IMG/VR virus record: IMGVR_UViG_3300036860_000750
Span: 1-38,107 of that record
Origin: a virus
Length of the DNA: 38,107 nucleotides
Reading direction: 5' to 3' (one strand)
Shown here piece by piece: positions 12,498-20,775 of this stretch. A program made the position numbers and the translations under genes. The number at the start of each line of letters is the position of its first letter. Positions within the stretch are counted from its first letter, which is position 1. A model generated the notes under the pieces. The model made no database searches, was not told the DNA's origin, and saw only the letters and a list, made by a program, of their open reading frames with translations.

Positions 12498-13489
12498 GGG
12501 TTCGCCTCCGCGCGGACGCGGGCGTTGGTGTTCATCGCTTGCACCATCGACGCGTCGCCGGCCGTGAGCCCCGAGCTGCCGGTTCCGGTCAAGGCGACCT
12601 TCTGCCGCCCGCCCGAGTTGGCGCCCACGGCCGTGAACGCCGCCAGGCCGCCGAGCGCCGAGTTGACCGGTCCGAAGTCGCCCGCCGCCGAGACCGTCAC
12701 CGTCGGCGTGATCGCCTTCTCGACCGTCAGGCCGACGATCCAGCAGACGCTGCCGGCGGCGTACGCCTGCCCGATGGTCATCATCTCACCCGTGATCCCG
12801 CTCCCCAGGACCTCGTAGTACCGCTGGCACCGCGCCAGGTCGTCGGCCGGGTGCAGCGGGACGTACGCCATCGCCGCCGCGCCGACCACGAGCGTCGCGT
12901 TGTCGACGTAGAACGTGCCGCTGGCGTTCATGTTCAGCTCGACCTGGAGCACCGTCGCGTCGGCGCGGAGCGGGTTCAGCGTCAGCGTCAGCGTCTCGTA
13001 CGCGCCGCCGCCGGTGTGGTAGCTCCCCTGCGTGCGCGTGAAACCGTCCCAGGCCGAGATCCGGATCGCGTTCGCCACGCTCGCCTTGACCCGGAACGAG
13101 AGCGTGATCGCCCGGCCCCGGAGCTGCGTGACGCCCTCGACGATCTGCAGGAAGTACGACGGCGCCGCGTACGTGCACGTGAGCGCGGCGCAGTAGCCCG
13201 ACGCTGTGTCCACGTCGGCGGTATTGCGGCTCACACTGAGCGTGCTGCCGCCGCCGATCGAGAGCAGCCACCGATCGGCTGAGTACGTGCCGGTCGTGGC
13301 GAAGGGCCCGGTGCCCCGCTGCCAGACCTCGAACCCGGGGTTGGTCAGCAGGTTGTGCTTGGAGTGGGCGTGCAGGACCGCCTCGTCCAGGATGGTCAGC
13401 GCGGCGTTGTGCTGCGTCTTGACGGCGGTGTTGGCGTTGTCGGTGTCCTCGTTGATGGGCAGCGCGAGCTTGGCGGTGTACAGGACCAC
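12494..13489 (-). CDS. Tail fibre / receptor-binding protein, 331 aa
   Basis: N-terminus LPINEDTDNANTAVKTQHNAA resembles a tail-attachment segment. Next comes LLTNPGFEVWQRGTGPFA with YSADRWLL, the front of a carbohydrate-binding jelly-roll seen in phage fibres. The segment AYVPLHPADDLARCQRYYEV is the recurrent linker before the C-terminal domain, which is rich in Ala/Gly/Thr beta strands. It likely binds the host surface. It sits after a second fibre-like gene and a coiled-coil protein. Confidence 0.75.
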   Translation of the reverse strand: MVLYTAKLALPINEDTDNANTAVKTQHNAALTILDEAVLHAHSKHNLLTNPGFEVWQRGTGPFATTGTYSADRWLLSIGGGSTLSVSRNTADVDTASGYCAALTCTYAAPSYFLQIVEGVTQLRGRAITLSFRVKASVANAIRISAWDGFTRTQGSYHTGGGAYETLTLTLNPLRADATVLQVELNMNASGTFYVDNATLVVGAAAMAYVPLHPADDLARCQRYYEVLGSGITGEMMTIGQAYAAGSVCWIVGLTVEKAITPTVTVSAAGDFGPVNSALGGLAAFTAVGANSGGRQKVALTGTGSSGLTAGDASMVQAMNTNARVRAEANP

Positions 13490-13492
13490 GGC

Positions 13493-13771
13493 CTAGCCCC
13501 TGGGCCCCTTCGCGACCAGGACGTAGCCGCGGCCGTCCTCGGTCATCGTCGCCTCATGCGTGCGCAGGTCGACCCCCTCGGCGAGCACGCCGGCCGTGAA
13601 GCACTCGGCCCGCCGCGCGGACAGGAGCGCGCTCCGCTCGGCGAGCGTCTCCAGTTCGGCCTCGAGCTCATCCAGGCGCGCGCTGCACCAGCCCGGCAAC
13701 GGACGCGCCTGCGCGCCGACGAGCGAACCGAACGCCCGCAGGACCGCCCCGTCTCCTCCCGCGCGGCTCAT
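13493..13771 (-). CDS. Coiled-coil protein between fibre genes, 92 aa
   Basis: ATG overlaps the upstream fibre stop as ATGA. The core RLDELEAELETLAERSALLS is a coiled coil, and the rest is DLRTHEATMTEDGRGYVLVA. It may be a fibre assembly factor or a short fibre component; no family match. Confidence 0.6.
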   Translation of the reverse strand: MSRAGGDGAVLRAFGSLVGAQARPLPGWCSARLDELEAELETLAERSALLSARRAECFTAGVLAEGVDLRTHEATMTEDGRGYVLVAKGPRG

Positions 13772-14484
13772 CCGAACAACATCGCCTGGAAATACGAGTA
13801 CGGCCCGCTGCCGTAGAGCGTGAGGCTGCCGCCGCTCGTCTGCGTCACGAGCACCTCGTAGTACTGCGCCCCGTACGCCTGCCCCATCAACACGAGCGGC
13901 GGCGTCGTGTGGTCGACCGATTCGGCCTGGATCCGCTGCTCGGCGAGCACCTGCGAGCCGTTGTACCGGATTTGCAGCAGCCGTTGACCGGAGGCGTTGC
14001 CGGCCCATCGGACCTGAGCGACCAGGACGAGGAAGCCCTGGCGCGGCGTCGTCAACCGGCTCGGGTTCGTGCTCGGGCTGTGGAAGGCATCGGTGTCGTA
14101 GCTCTCCTGGTTGAACGTCAGCGCGGTCGCGACGCCGTTGGGGATCGACCAGTCGGCGTCGTTGTAGGCCCCGCATCCGGCCATCGCGGCGAGCTTGCTG
14201 AGCGCGATCCCGGCGCCGGCGGCGACGTGGCTGTCCTGGACCGCGCCGGCGTCGAGGGCGGCGGCCCACTCGAGCGCCGTGCCGGCGGCGTTGACGCGCA
14301 GGCGTTGCGACGCGCCCCCCCGCGCCAGCCGCGCCAGCGCGCCGGCACCCGTGCCGACGACGAGGTCCCCGGCCGACGTGACGAGCGCGTTCGGGCCGGC
14401 ATCGAAGTTCGCCTTGACCTGGTTGCCCCAGGCTTCGGTGACGACGGCGCCCGCGACGACCGTCGGCAAAGCGGCGTACGCCAT
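13768..14484 (-). CDS. Fibre-like protein with C1q-type jelly roll, 238 aa
   Basis: The N-terminus (MAYAALPTVVAGAVVTEAWG, NQVKANFD) is the typical adsorption-fibre start seen in many siphoviruses. The C-terminal half (WSIPNGVATALTFNQESYD, RQGFLVLVAQVRWAGN, GQRLLQIRYNGSQVL) has the strand order of C1q/TNF-like jelly rolls of receptor-binding proteins. It is probably trimeric at the tail tip. Confidence 0.7.
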   Translation of the reverse strand: MAYAALPTVVAGAVVTEAWGNQVKANFDAGPNALVTSAGDLVVGTGAGALARLARGGASQRLRVNAAGTALEWAAALDAGAVQDSHVAAGAGIALSKLAAMAGCGAYNDADWSIPNGVATALTFNQESYDTDAFHSPSTNPSRLTTPRQGFLVLVAQVRWAGNASGQRLLQIRYNGSQVLAEQRIQAESVDHTTPPLVLMGQAYGAQYYEVLVTQTSGGSLTLYGSGPYSYFQAMLFG

Positions 14485-14487
14485 CGC

Positions 14488-16068
14488 TCAGACGCCCCAC
14501 TTCGCGGTGTTCCACAGTCCGCTGCCCCAGAGGCCGTAGCCCGTGTCGAACGCGCCCTCACAGCCGAGGTACGCGCGCGCGCTCCGCCCTCCGCCGGCCA
14601 CGACCTTGACCGACTCGACCCACATCTGGCGGGCGAAAGCCGCGCGCCCGTTGATCACCGCGATCCGGTCCGCCACCTCGCGGGGGAGCGCCCCGGCGAT
14701 CAACACGTCGGTCGCCAGCGGCACCTCGATCACCGCGGTCGGCCGGGGCAGCATGCCGCGGGTGACGTAGCCGTTGCAGATGCTCTGCGCGACGAGGTAA
14801 TCGAGCTCGCCCAGGGTGGGCACCGTCAGGGGCTTGGGTCCGTACCGGGCCCGGCTCGCCGCGGTGTCGACCCCGGTGTCGCTCACCTGCGTCGTCGCCG
14901 CGACCCGCGCGAGCTTGCCGCGCACCTGCAGGCCGGTCAGGGTCGCGCCGCCGGCCCCCGCGGTCAGCGTCAGCGTCACGAACGGCCCCGAGGTGCGGTC
15001 GAAGACGGCGCTCGCCAGAGACCCGGCCGTGACCGTGTAGTCCGTGCCGGCCGCGAGCGCGACGACGCTGGCGATCGGGTCGTCGCCGGTCGGTTGGACC
15101 TGGAAGGGCCGCGCCTCGCTCGCGCCCAGGGTGACCGTGGCGCCGAACGACCAGAAGGCGGCGTCGGCCGCGTCGACGGCCCGGCGCACGTGGGCGATCG
15201 AGCAGCGGTTGACGATGTTCTGCTCGCCCGAGGCCGGGTCCCAGGACGCGAACCAGGGATCGGCGCCGTCGTCCGTATCCCGGAAGGTGGCCTGGACGCT
15301 GTTCGAGCGGGCCTCGGCCGCTTCCGCCCCGCGGCGCTTGAAGGTCGTCTTCCCGCTCGCGTCGTCGTAGAGCCGCGCGCCGGGCCCTTCCGAGGCCCAG
15401 ATGCGCAGCGCCAGGTCGAACAGCTCGTCGGTCGGCCTGATCCAGAACCAGTTGAGGATCGTGTCGCCGACGTCGAAGTTGCGCAGGCCCGTGTCGGTCA
15501 GGCCGGCCGCGTCCAGCACGTAGCCGAGGGCCACGCTGGTCCTGACGCCGTTCGCCTGCGTGCCGTCGCCGTACAGCGGACTCGAGTAGCCGGTCTTCCC
15601 GACTAGGCGCGCCAGCTGGGAGAGCGCCCGGAACGCGACCGACTGACCGCCCCACTCCGCGCGCGGCACGAGCTCGGTCACGTAGCCGTGCGCGACCGGG
15701 TAGGTCGTCGCCCCGGCCAGGATCCGCCACCGGGCGGCGTGGCCGACGTCGACGTTGGGGTACAGCGGCGAGCCGGCCGCGGGCGAGTAGTCGCCCGACC
15801 GGTTGTCGAGCGCGAAGGTGGTCTCGTTGGCCAGCGGGGGGGACTGGCTGGCGATGGCCGACCGGCCCCGCTCGGCGCTCACCCCCGGCTCGGCGAGCAC
15901 GCGCGTCGAGACGTCCTCGGGCGAGACGATCGCGGTTCCGAGATCGCCGACCGTGAAGGCGGCCAGGCCGGCGACGGTGTAGCCGACGAGCGCGCCGACC
16001 GTGCCGTCGGTCTCGAACGTCCCCCCGCCCGAGAAATCGACCGCCACCTCGTGCAGGAGCGTGCTCAC
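14488..16068 (-). CDS. Minor tail (tail-tip) protein, 526 aa
   Basis: GTG start overlaps the tape-measure stop as GTGA. Near residues 80-110 it has LANETTFALDNRSGDYSP and SPLYPNVDVGHAARWR, blocks common in actinophage-type minor tail proteins. The body is beta-rich, and the end is a Gly/Trp pattern (GYGLWGSGLWNTAKWGV). By order (tape measure, then this) it is the distal-tail or baseplate protein. Confidence 0.72.
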   Translation of the reverse strand: MSTLLHEVAVDFSGGGTFETDGTVGALVGYTVAGLAAFTVGDLGTAIVSPEDVSTRVLAEPGVSAERGRSAIASQSPPLANETTFALDNRSGDYSPAAGSPLYPNVDVGHAARWRILAGATTYPVAHGYVTELVPRAEWGGQSVAFRALSQLARLVGKTGYSSPLYGDGTQANGVRTSVALGYVLDAAGLTDTGLRNFDVGDTILNWFWIRPTDELFDLALRIWASEGPGARLYDDASGKTTFKRRGAEAAEARSNSVQATFRDTDDGADPWFASWDPASGEQNIVNRCSIAHVRRAVDAADAAFWSFGATVTLGASEARPFQVQPTGDDPIASVVALAAGTDYTVTAGSLASAVFDRTSGPFVTLTLTAGAGGATLTGLQVRGKLARVAATTQVSDTGVDTAASRARYGPKPLTVPTLGELDYLVAQSICNGYVTRGMLPRPTAVIEVPLATDVLIAGALPREVADRIAVINGRAAFARQMWVESVKVVAGGGRSARAYLGCEGAFDTGYGLWGSGLWNTAKWGV

Positions 16069-17975
16069 CGGCCTCCCCGATCGGCGTACCGCTGGTTCGC
16101 CTTCGCAACGACGGTGGTGATGAGCTCGGAGCCGATGTAGACCGGCACCGTGACGTCCCCGGAGCCGGCGCCGTAGGTCCCCGCCGGCTGGAACCGGCCG
16201 GCGCTGTGGGGCACGAACAACTCCGGCTGGGCGCCCGTCCCGATCAGGTAGGGCCGGCCCGCCGCGCCGAAGCCGCCGCGGTCGCGCCCGAAGCGGCCGG
16301 CCGGGATCGGGGTCTGCGTCCCGCTCGTCCCGGTGGTGCCGCCGCCGCCGCCGCCGAGCCAATCCGGCAGCTTCCCCCCCGCGACGAGATCGGCGAACGC
16401 CTTCCCTCCCATCAGGTCGATGATCGGGCGGATCGTCTGCTCGAGCTTGATCAGCCAGCGGATCAACTCGCCGAGGCCGTCGATCATCCGCTCGATCCCC
16501 GCGGTCTGGGCGTTGATGTTGGCGGCGAACCGCTGCATGACCGTCGTTCCGTCGTCGCTCGCCTGGATCCACCGCTTGTAGAAGTCGGTCACCTTCTCGA
16601 CCGCCGGCACCAGGATCGTGCTGATGCCCGTCCCGAGCGTGTTGAGCAGCCGCTCGATCCGCAGCCCGGTCGGCTCGAAGTCCACCAGGGCCGCGGTGAT
16701 CCGGTTCCAGGCCGGGGTCAGCAGCCCCTCCTGGCCGCCGAGCGCCTTCATCGCGCCCAGGAGCCCCTGCTCGCCGAAGGCGGTCACGACACGGCCGGCG
16801 GCGGCGATGGTGCTCTCCAGGCCGGCCACGAAGGCGGGACCGTGCCGCTCGATCCACGGGATGGCGGCGTTGATGAACGCGGTCGCGCCGTCGGTCACCT
16901 TCTTCAGGACCGGCAGGAACGCCATCCCGAGCGTGATCGCGGCGGTCTCGAGGCTGCCCTTGAGCTGCTCGACCGAGCCGTTGAGGTTGTTCAGCTTCTC
17001 GGCGCCGACCGTCTCGGCCGTGACCTTGGACATCGACGCCGCCATCGTGTCGAAGCCGCTCGCGCCCTCCTTGGCGAAGACGGCCGCGGCGCGGATCGCG
17101 TCCGAGCCGAAGATCGTCTGCAGCGTGGCGAGCTTCTGTTGCTGGGTCAGGTTCCGGGTCGCCTCGTTGAGCACGCCGGCGACCTCGGCCATCGACCGCA
17201 CCTTGCCGGTGGCGTCGAAGAAGCGGTTAGCGCCCTCGGCCGTGATGATGCCGAGATCCTTCATCGCGTCCCTGGCCTTGTCGGTCGAGGGCTGCAGGTT
17301 CAGGAACATCGTCTTGAGGCTGGTGCCGGCGTCGGAGCCCGTGATCCCGGCCTTGCCCATCACCGCGATGGCCTGCGCCAGGTCGTCGAAGGTGAACCCG
17401 ACCGTGGCCGCGACCGCGCCGGCGGCTTGCAGGCTGAATTTGAACTGGCCGACGTCCAGGGCCGAGGCGTTGGCGGCCCCCGCGATCAGGTCGGCGACGT
17501 GGGCCATATCGGAGCCCTTGAGGTTGAACTGGGCGAGCGCGTTGGCGGCGATGGTCGCCGCGTCGGGCAGGCTGACCCCGCCGGCCGCGGCCAGGTTCAG
17601 CGTCGCCTTGGCCGCGCCGCCCATCACATCGGCGACCGAGAGACCGCCCTTGATCAGTTCCTCGATCCCGGCCGCGGCCTCGGACGCCGAGAAACTGGTG
17701 TCCTTGCCCAGCTGCAAGGCGAGCGCGGAGAGGCCCTTCATTTCCTCGTTGGTCGCGCCGCTGACCGCCTTGACGCCCGACATCGTCTTCTCGAAGCCGG
17801 CCGCGGCCGTGACCGCCGCGGCCCCGGCGCCGGCGATCGCCACGCCCGCGCCGAGCAGGGCCATCTGGGCGACACCGGCGAACGAGCTGATGCGTTGACC
17901 GATGCTGTCGAAGCCCTTCTCGGCCCCCGACGTGTCGGCGCCGACGACGACTTGGAGCTTGGCGACGTCTACCAC
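16065..17975 (-). CDS. Tail tape measure protein, 636 aa
   Basis: TP901-1-type tape measure. The N-terminal core (VAKLQVVVGADTSGAEKGFD, ETTMSGV-like EKTMSGVKAVSGATNEEM, and a helical region with ELIKGGLSVADVMGGAAKA) is followed by hydrophobic segments (MALLGAGVAIAGAGAAAVTA) and a Gly-rich tail region (GGGGGGTTGTSGT). At 636 residues it predicts a tail of roughly 90-100 nm (inference from ~0.15 nm per residue). GTG start; the moron and its promoter lie between this gene and the tail chaperones. Confidence 0.9.
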   Translation of the reverse strand: MVDVAKLQVVVGADTSGAEKGFDSIGQRISSFAGVAQMALLGAGVAIAGAGAAAVTAAAGFEKTMSGVKAVSGATNEEMKGLSALALQLGKDTSFSASEAAAGIEELIKGGLSVADVMGGAAKATLNLAAAGGVSLPDAATIAANALAQFNLKGSDMAHVADLIAGAANASALDVGQFKFSLQAAGAVAATVGFTFDDLAQAIAVMGKAGITGSDAGTSLKTMFLNLQPSTDKARDAMKDLGIITAEGANRFFDATGKVRSMAEVAGVLNEATRNLTQQQKLATLQTIFGSDAIRAAAVFAKEGASGFDTMAASMSKVTAETVGAEKLNNLNGSVEQLKGSLETAAITLGMAFLPVLKKVTDGATAFINAAIPWIERHGPAFVAGLESTIAAAGRVVTAFGEQGLLGAMKALGGQEGLLTPAWNRITAALVDFEPTGLRIERLLNTLGTGISTILVPAVEKVTDFYKRWIQASDDGTTVMQRFAANINAQTAGIERMIDGLGELIRWLIKLEQTIRPIIDLMGGKAFADLVAGGKLPDWLGGGGGGTTGTSGTQTPIPAGRFGRDRGGFGAAGRPYLIGTGAQPELFVPHSAGRFQPAGTYGAGSGDVTVPVYIGSELITTVVAKANQRYADRGGR

Positions 17976-18028
17976 GGCGCCCGTCCGCTGTTACCGGTCT
18001 GTAACCGGAGCGGCCTTGCGGCGGTCCC

Positions 18029-18061
18029 TATGATGGCCCCCACGAGCAAGAGGAGTCTGTT
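18029..18061 (+). promoter_or_regulatory. Promoter -10 and ribosome site of the PH-domain moron
   Basis: TATGAT (18029-18034) is a near-consensus -10 about 27 bp before the gene; no good -35 is visible at 17 bp (GGAGCG). GTTACCGG/GTAACCGG repeats lie at 17990-18008 and may be a regulator site. AGGAG at 18050-18054 is seven bases before the ATG. Independent expression is typical of morons. Confidence 0.5.
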
Positions 18062-18607
18062 ATGTTCGCTGCCTCGCCGCGCTGCGCCGGATGCGGGCGC
18101 AAGACGACCCCCGACCTGCGCACCTGCCCCGACTGCGGCCATGCCGTCCTCCGGGAGGGGGACCCGCCCGTCCACGGCGCCGCGGTTGCGCCCGCCCCCG
18201 GTGAGGCGAGGACGGCCCCGGACGGGCCACCGACCGGGGCCAAGATCGCCTACGACCGGCTCGATCAGGTCGAGAAGGTGCAGGCGGCGCTGCTCGAGGG
18301 GGAGACGCTCCTGGCCGTCTTCGACATGAAGGGCGGCGGCACCGGGTTCCTCGGCATCACCGACAAGCGCCTGATCGTCTACGACAAGGCGTTCCTGCGC
18401 AAGATGAAGGCGATCGTCTCGGTCCCCTACTCCCGCATCCAGACGGTCGCGGCCGAGGACGAGTCGGGGCTGCTCACGGGCCGCGGTTTCTTCTCGAGCA
18501 GCACGGTCGTGGTGACCACCAGCCACGGCGAGCTGTCGTTCGCGTTCCGGGGCGCCGACAAGGCGCACGTGGCGCACGATCTGATCGTGCGCCGCCTGAT
18601 CGGCTAG
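18062..18607 (+). CDS. Zinc-ribbon plus bacterial PH-domain protein (moron), 181 aa
   Basis: The N-terminal CAGC and CPDC (residues 8-11 and 23-26) make a zinc ribbon, then a Pro-rich linker. Residues ~75-181 (LLEGETLLAVFDMKGGGTGF, LGITDKRLIVYDKAFLRKMK, SVPYSRIQTVAAED) are a YokE-like bacterial PH domain. It is the only plus-strand gene inside the 22-kb late operon and lies between the tail chaperones and the tape measure. Its TAG shares CTAG with the opposite stop of the chaperone gene. It is probably expressed from the prophage and alters the host; its function is unknown. Confidence 0.85.
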   Translation: MFAASPRCAGCGRKTTPDLRTCPDCGHAVLREGDPPVHGAAVAPAPGEARTAPDGPPTGAKIAYDRLDQVEKVQAALLEGETLLAVFDMKGGGTGFLGITDKRLIVYDKAFLRKMKAIVSVPYSRIQTVAAEDESGLLTGRGFFSSSTVVVTTSHGELSFAFRGADKAHVAHDLIVRRLIG

Positions 18608-19163
18608 CCGCCCCACGGTCGGCGCCCGGCGCGGCTCCGCCGCTCCCGCTCGTAGCCGGCCCGGTCCATGGCCCGTCTCACCCGACCGATCCACCCACGC
18701 CAGCAGAGACACCCGGCGGTGCCGTCGAGTCCGTCGAGGGTCCAGGGTGGGACGCCGGCCCACCGGGCGCTGAGGACGAGGTCGAGGTAGTCGGGGGCCT
18801 GTCCCAACTTGCCGTCGGTGACGAGCCATTGGACGAGGGGGTCCGGGCCGTCCGCGTCCAGGTAGGGTTTAGGACGTCGGTCAGCACCCCCCGCAGGATC
18901 GCGAGCGTGACCCCGAAGCCGATCGCGCGGAACCCCTCCTGGCTGATCGGGATGGGACGGCCGTTCGAGACCAGATCCCAGTCGGCGACCACGCGCTCGA
19001 GCACGCCGAAGACGGGGTCCGGGTCGGCGCCCGACTGCGCGACGACCCGCTGCGCCTCGCCGGTCACCTCGGCCGGCCGGTAGATCACCCGGATCTGCTC
19101 GCCCGCGTACGGCACGGACACCTCGGCCAGGCGGTCGATCAGGGACGCCAGATCCAACGGCAT
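18604..19163 (-). CDS. Tail assembly chaperone, -1 frameshift product (GT-like), 186 aa
   Basis: After codon 100 (Asn-Pro) the ribosome can slip one base back on AAACCCT and continue YLDADGPDPLVQWLVTDGKL, GQAPDYLDLVLSARWAGVP, CLCWRGWIGRVRRAMDRAG to a stop at 18604. The shifted frame has normal protein composition, unlike the unshifted continuation. Paired tail chaperones made by -1 frameshift lie between the tail tube and tape-measure genes in most siphoviruses, as here. They load the tape measure during tail assembly. Confidence 0.82.
18678..19163 (-). CDS. Tail assembly chaperone, unshifted product (G-like), 161 aa
   Basis: Begins MPLDLASLIDRLAEVSVPYA. The first 100 residues are shared with the frameshift product and carry the conserved part (QVRVIYRP-like EQIRVIYRPAEVTGEAQRV, GFRAIGFGVTLAILRGVL). 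After the slip site the frame stays open for 61 further codons, rich in Ser, Thr, Pro and Gly. This is unusual, because the unshifted protein of most phages ends soon after the slip site. Confidence 0.75.
   Translation of the reverse strand: MPLDLASLIDRLAEVSVPYAGEQIRVIYRPAEVTGEAQRVVAQSGADPDPVFGVLERVVADWDLVSNGRPIPISQEGFRAIGFGVTLAILRGVLTDVLNPTWTRTARTPSSNGSSPTASWDRPPTTSTSSSAPGGPASHPGPSTDSTAPPGVSAGVGGSVG
18864..18870 (-). other. Programmed -1 frameshift slippery site AAACCCT
   Basis: In the chaperone frame the codons are CTA AAC CCT ACC. A AAC CCT fits X XXY YYZ, so both tRNAs can re-pair at AAA CCC after slipping. The phase was checked: AAC starts 294 nt (98 codons) from the ATG at 19163. Confidence 0.85.
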
Positions 19164-19171
19164 GACGCCTC

Positions 19172-20164
19172 CTAAAGTCCCGTCAAAGCGTTGGTGACCA
19201 CAACCTGCAAAGCGCGGCCCCAGGCCGCGTTGTGCGCGACGCGGAACGTCCACTCCAGCGTGCTCAACCCCTCCACGTCGCCCTTGTCCGGGGCGTCGGC
19301 GACCAGGCAATGGCAGTCGATCCGCAGCTTGTAGGGGATCGCGCCCTCGATCAGGGCCCCGATCGCCTCGATCCGCACGAACTTGGACGCCCCGGTCCGC
19401 ATCGTGGCCAGGAAAGCCTGGCCGGCGGTGTCGTTGCCGAGCGTGAGTTTGAGCGTCGCGGTGGGCTTGGCCTCCACGGTGGCGTCGAAGCTCGTCAGGG
19501 CCGCGTTGAGCGGCCAGACCGGGTTGAAGCGGTCGCCGATCGTGAACTCGGCCACGAAGTCGCGGAGCAGCTTGGTCGTGCCCAGGGCGGCGCTGGTGTC
19601 GTCCACGTAGACCGACACCTGGCCCGGCGCGATCGGCACGAGCGCGATCGCCGTCGGCGAGCCGGTGAGGGTCTGGCCGGTCGCGATGGCCCGCGCGATC
19701 GCCGAGCCGGTCATCTCGACCCCGCCGGTCCGCGAGAAGGAGAGGCCCAGCTCGGTGAAGATCAGGTAGGTCGCCTTCTCGGCCAGCCCGCTGCCGGCCT
19801 GGCCTTGCTCGATCGTGAAGGTCTTGGGCGTGTCGGCGGCCGTGCTCGAGGGCGTCCACGTCCAGTCGCGCGAGAGCGTCCCGCCGCCGGGCGTCGTGAT
19901 CACGGCAGTCGTGAGCACCGAGGAGAGCGGGTAGACGATCTCGGTGTAGGTGGGCTTGCCCGTCACCGCCCCGGCCGACCACTCCCGGTTCAGGATGGAG
20001 AGCGTGTCGTACTTCTGCCCCATCGGCCCGTAGGTCTCGACCTCGGCCGCGGGGGCGAGCGCGACATGCATCGCCTGCATGAGCTTGTCGGCGGCGACGC
20101 TCGTCCCCGGCGTGCTCTCCAGGCCGAGCTGGTTGACCTCGAAAACGACCGCGCGGTCCACCAT
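19172..20164 (-). CDS. Major tail (tube) protein, 330 aa
   Basis: Tail-tube-like beta protein: VFEVNQLGLESTPGTSVAAD, YGPMGQKYDTLSILNREWS and TPKTFTIEQG, with a central GLSFSRTGGVEMTGSAIARA block seen in tube proteins. Order (tail terminator, this gene, chaperones, tape measure) supports the call. Length 330 is longer than many tube proteins (150-250), leaving room for an outer domain. Confidence 0.8.
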   Translation of the reverse strand: MVDRAVVFEVNQLGLESTPGTSVAADKLMQAMHVALAPAAEVETYGPMGQKYDTLSILNREWSAGAVTGKPTYTEIVYPLSSVLTTAVITTPGGGTLSRDWTWTPSSTAADTPKTFTIEQGQAGSGLAEKATYLIFTELGLSFSRTGGVEMTGSAIARAIATGQTLTGSPTAIALVPIAPGQVSVYVDDTSAALGTTKLLRDFVAEFTIGDRFNPVWPLNAALTSFDATVEAKPTATLKLTLGNDTAGQAFLATMRTGASKFVRIEAIGALIEGAIPYKLRIDCHCLVADAPDKGDVEGLSTLEWTFRVAHNAAWGRALQVVVTNALTGL

Positions 20165-20175
20165 CTCTCAGCTCC

Positions 20176-20583
20176 TTAGGGTGCCTGGACCAGGAGGCGG
20201 AACACGCCGCCGGCGTGGCGCCATTGCCGACCGTCGGTGACCTCGACCATCGTGTGCGCTTCTTCGCGCACGCACGTCAGCACGCGCCCGTCGGCGGTCG
20301 TCCCCGAGGCGCGGTGCAGCCGGGCGTCGATGGCGTCGGCGAGGGGCGCCAACGCCGCGAACGACGAGCCCTGCCCGGTCGCCTTGATCAGGTAGAGCAG
20401 GTTCGCCCAGACCCGGAAGGCGCCGAGCTGCGCGAGGTCCGTGCCCGCCAGCATCTGGAAGACCACGAACGGGAGCGCGGCGCCCTCCGGGGCGACCCCC
20501 TGGTAGATGCGCCCGTCGGCCACCGCCGGGGGCGCGTTCAGGGCGGCGAAGATGAACTGGTCCGCCCGGTACGGCTCGAGCAC
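20176..20583 (-). CDS. Tail terminator / completion protein, 135 aa
   Basis: Resembles gp17-type (DUF3168-like) tail completion proteins: an N-terminal helix with QFIFAALNAPPAVADGRIYQ, FVVFQMLAGTDLAQLGAFRV, ALAPLADAIDARLHRASG and a C-terminal VEVTDGRQWRHAGGVFRLLV. The gene lies between the gp10-like gene and the tube gene, the usual place for this protein. It caps the tail before it joins the head. Confidence 0.72.
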   Translation of the reverse strand: MLEPYRADQFIFAALNAPPAVADGRIYQGVAPEGAALPFVVFQMLAGTDLAQLGAFRVWANLLYLIKATGQGSSFAALAPLADAIDARLHRASGTTADGRVLTCVREEAHTMVEVTDGRQWRHAGGVFRLLVQAP

Positions 20584-20586
20584 CGA

Positions 20587-20766
20587 TCAGCTCTTCTCGG
20601 CGCGCTTCGGGGTCTCGTAGGGCTCGCCGTCCTCGTAGTGGGTCGCCTTGAAGCCGAGCGCCTCGTAGGTCTCCCCGTTCGGGCCGACCTTCGCGCTCCT
20701 GAAGTCGGCCGGGGTGACGGCGTACTCCCGTCCGTCCTCGTGGGCGATCCTGAGCATCCGTGCCAC
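20587..20766 (-). CDS. Small head-tail region protein, 59 aa
   Basis: Found by reading the gap between the gp10-like and terminator genes. GTG at 20764-20766 has AGGAGG five bases upstream. The protein (MARMLRIAHEDGREYAVTPA, DFRSAKVGPNGETYEALGFK, AEDGEPYE-like end) looks well folded and acidic. No family is recognised. A strong ribosome site and good composition make this a confident gene of unknown role. Confidence 0.68.
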   Translation of the reverse strand: MARMLRIAHEDGREYAVTPADFRSAKVGPNGETYEALGFKATHYEDGEPYETPKRAEKS

Positions 20767-20775
20767 CGGAGCCTC

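Noticed and set aside
9925-12567. 880-codon plus-strand open frame
   Set aside because: It lies over the endolysin, XhlA-like and holin genes, which have clear motifs on the minus strand. Its composition (Arg, Pro, Val, Gly) is that of a GC-rich antisense shadow.
16206-18329. 707-codon plus-strand open frame over the tape measure
   Set aside because: Antisense shadow of the tape-measure gene; it runs out of frame through the PH-domain gene and has no ribosome site or domain.
20587-20766. Gap between gp10-like and terminator genes treated as non-coding
   Set aside because: A strong AGGAGG, a GTG start and a well-composed 59-residue frame show it is a gene.
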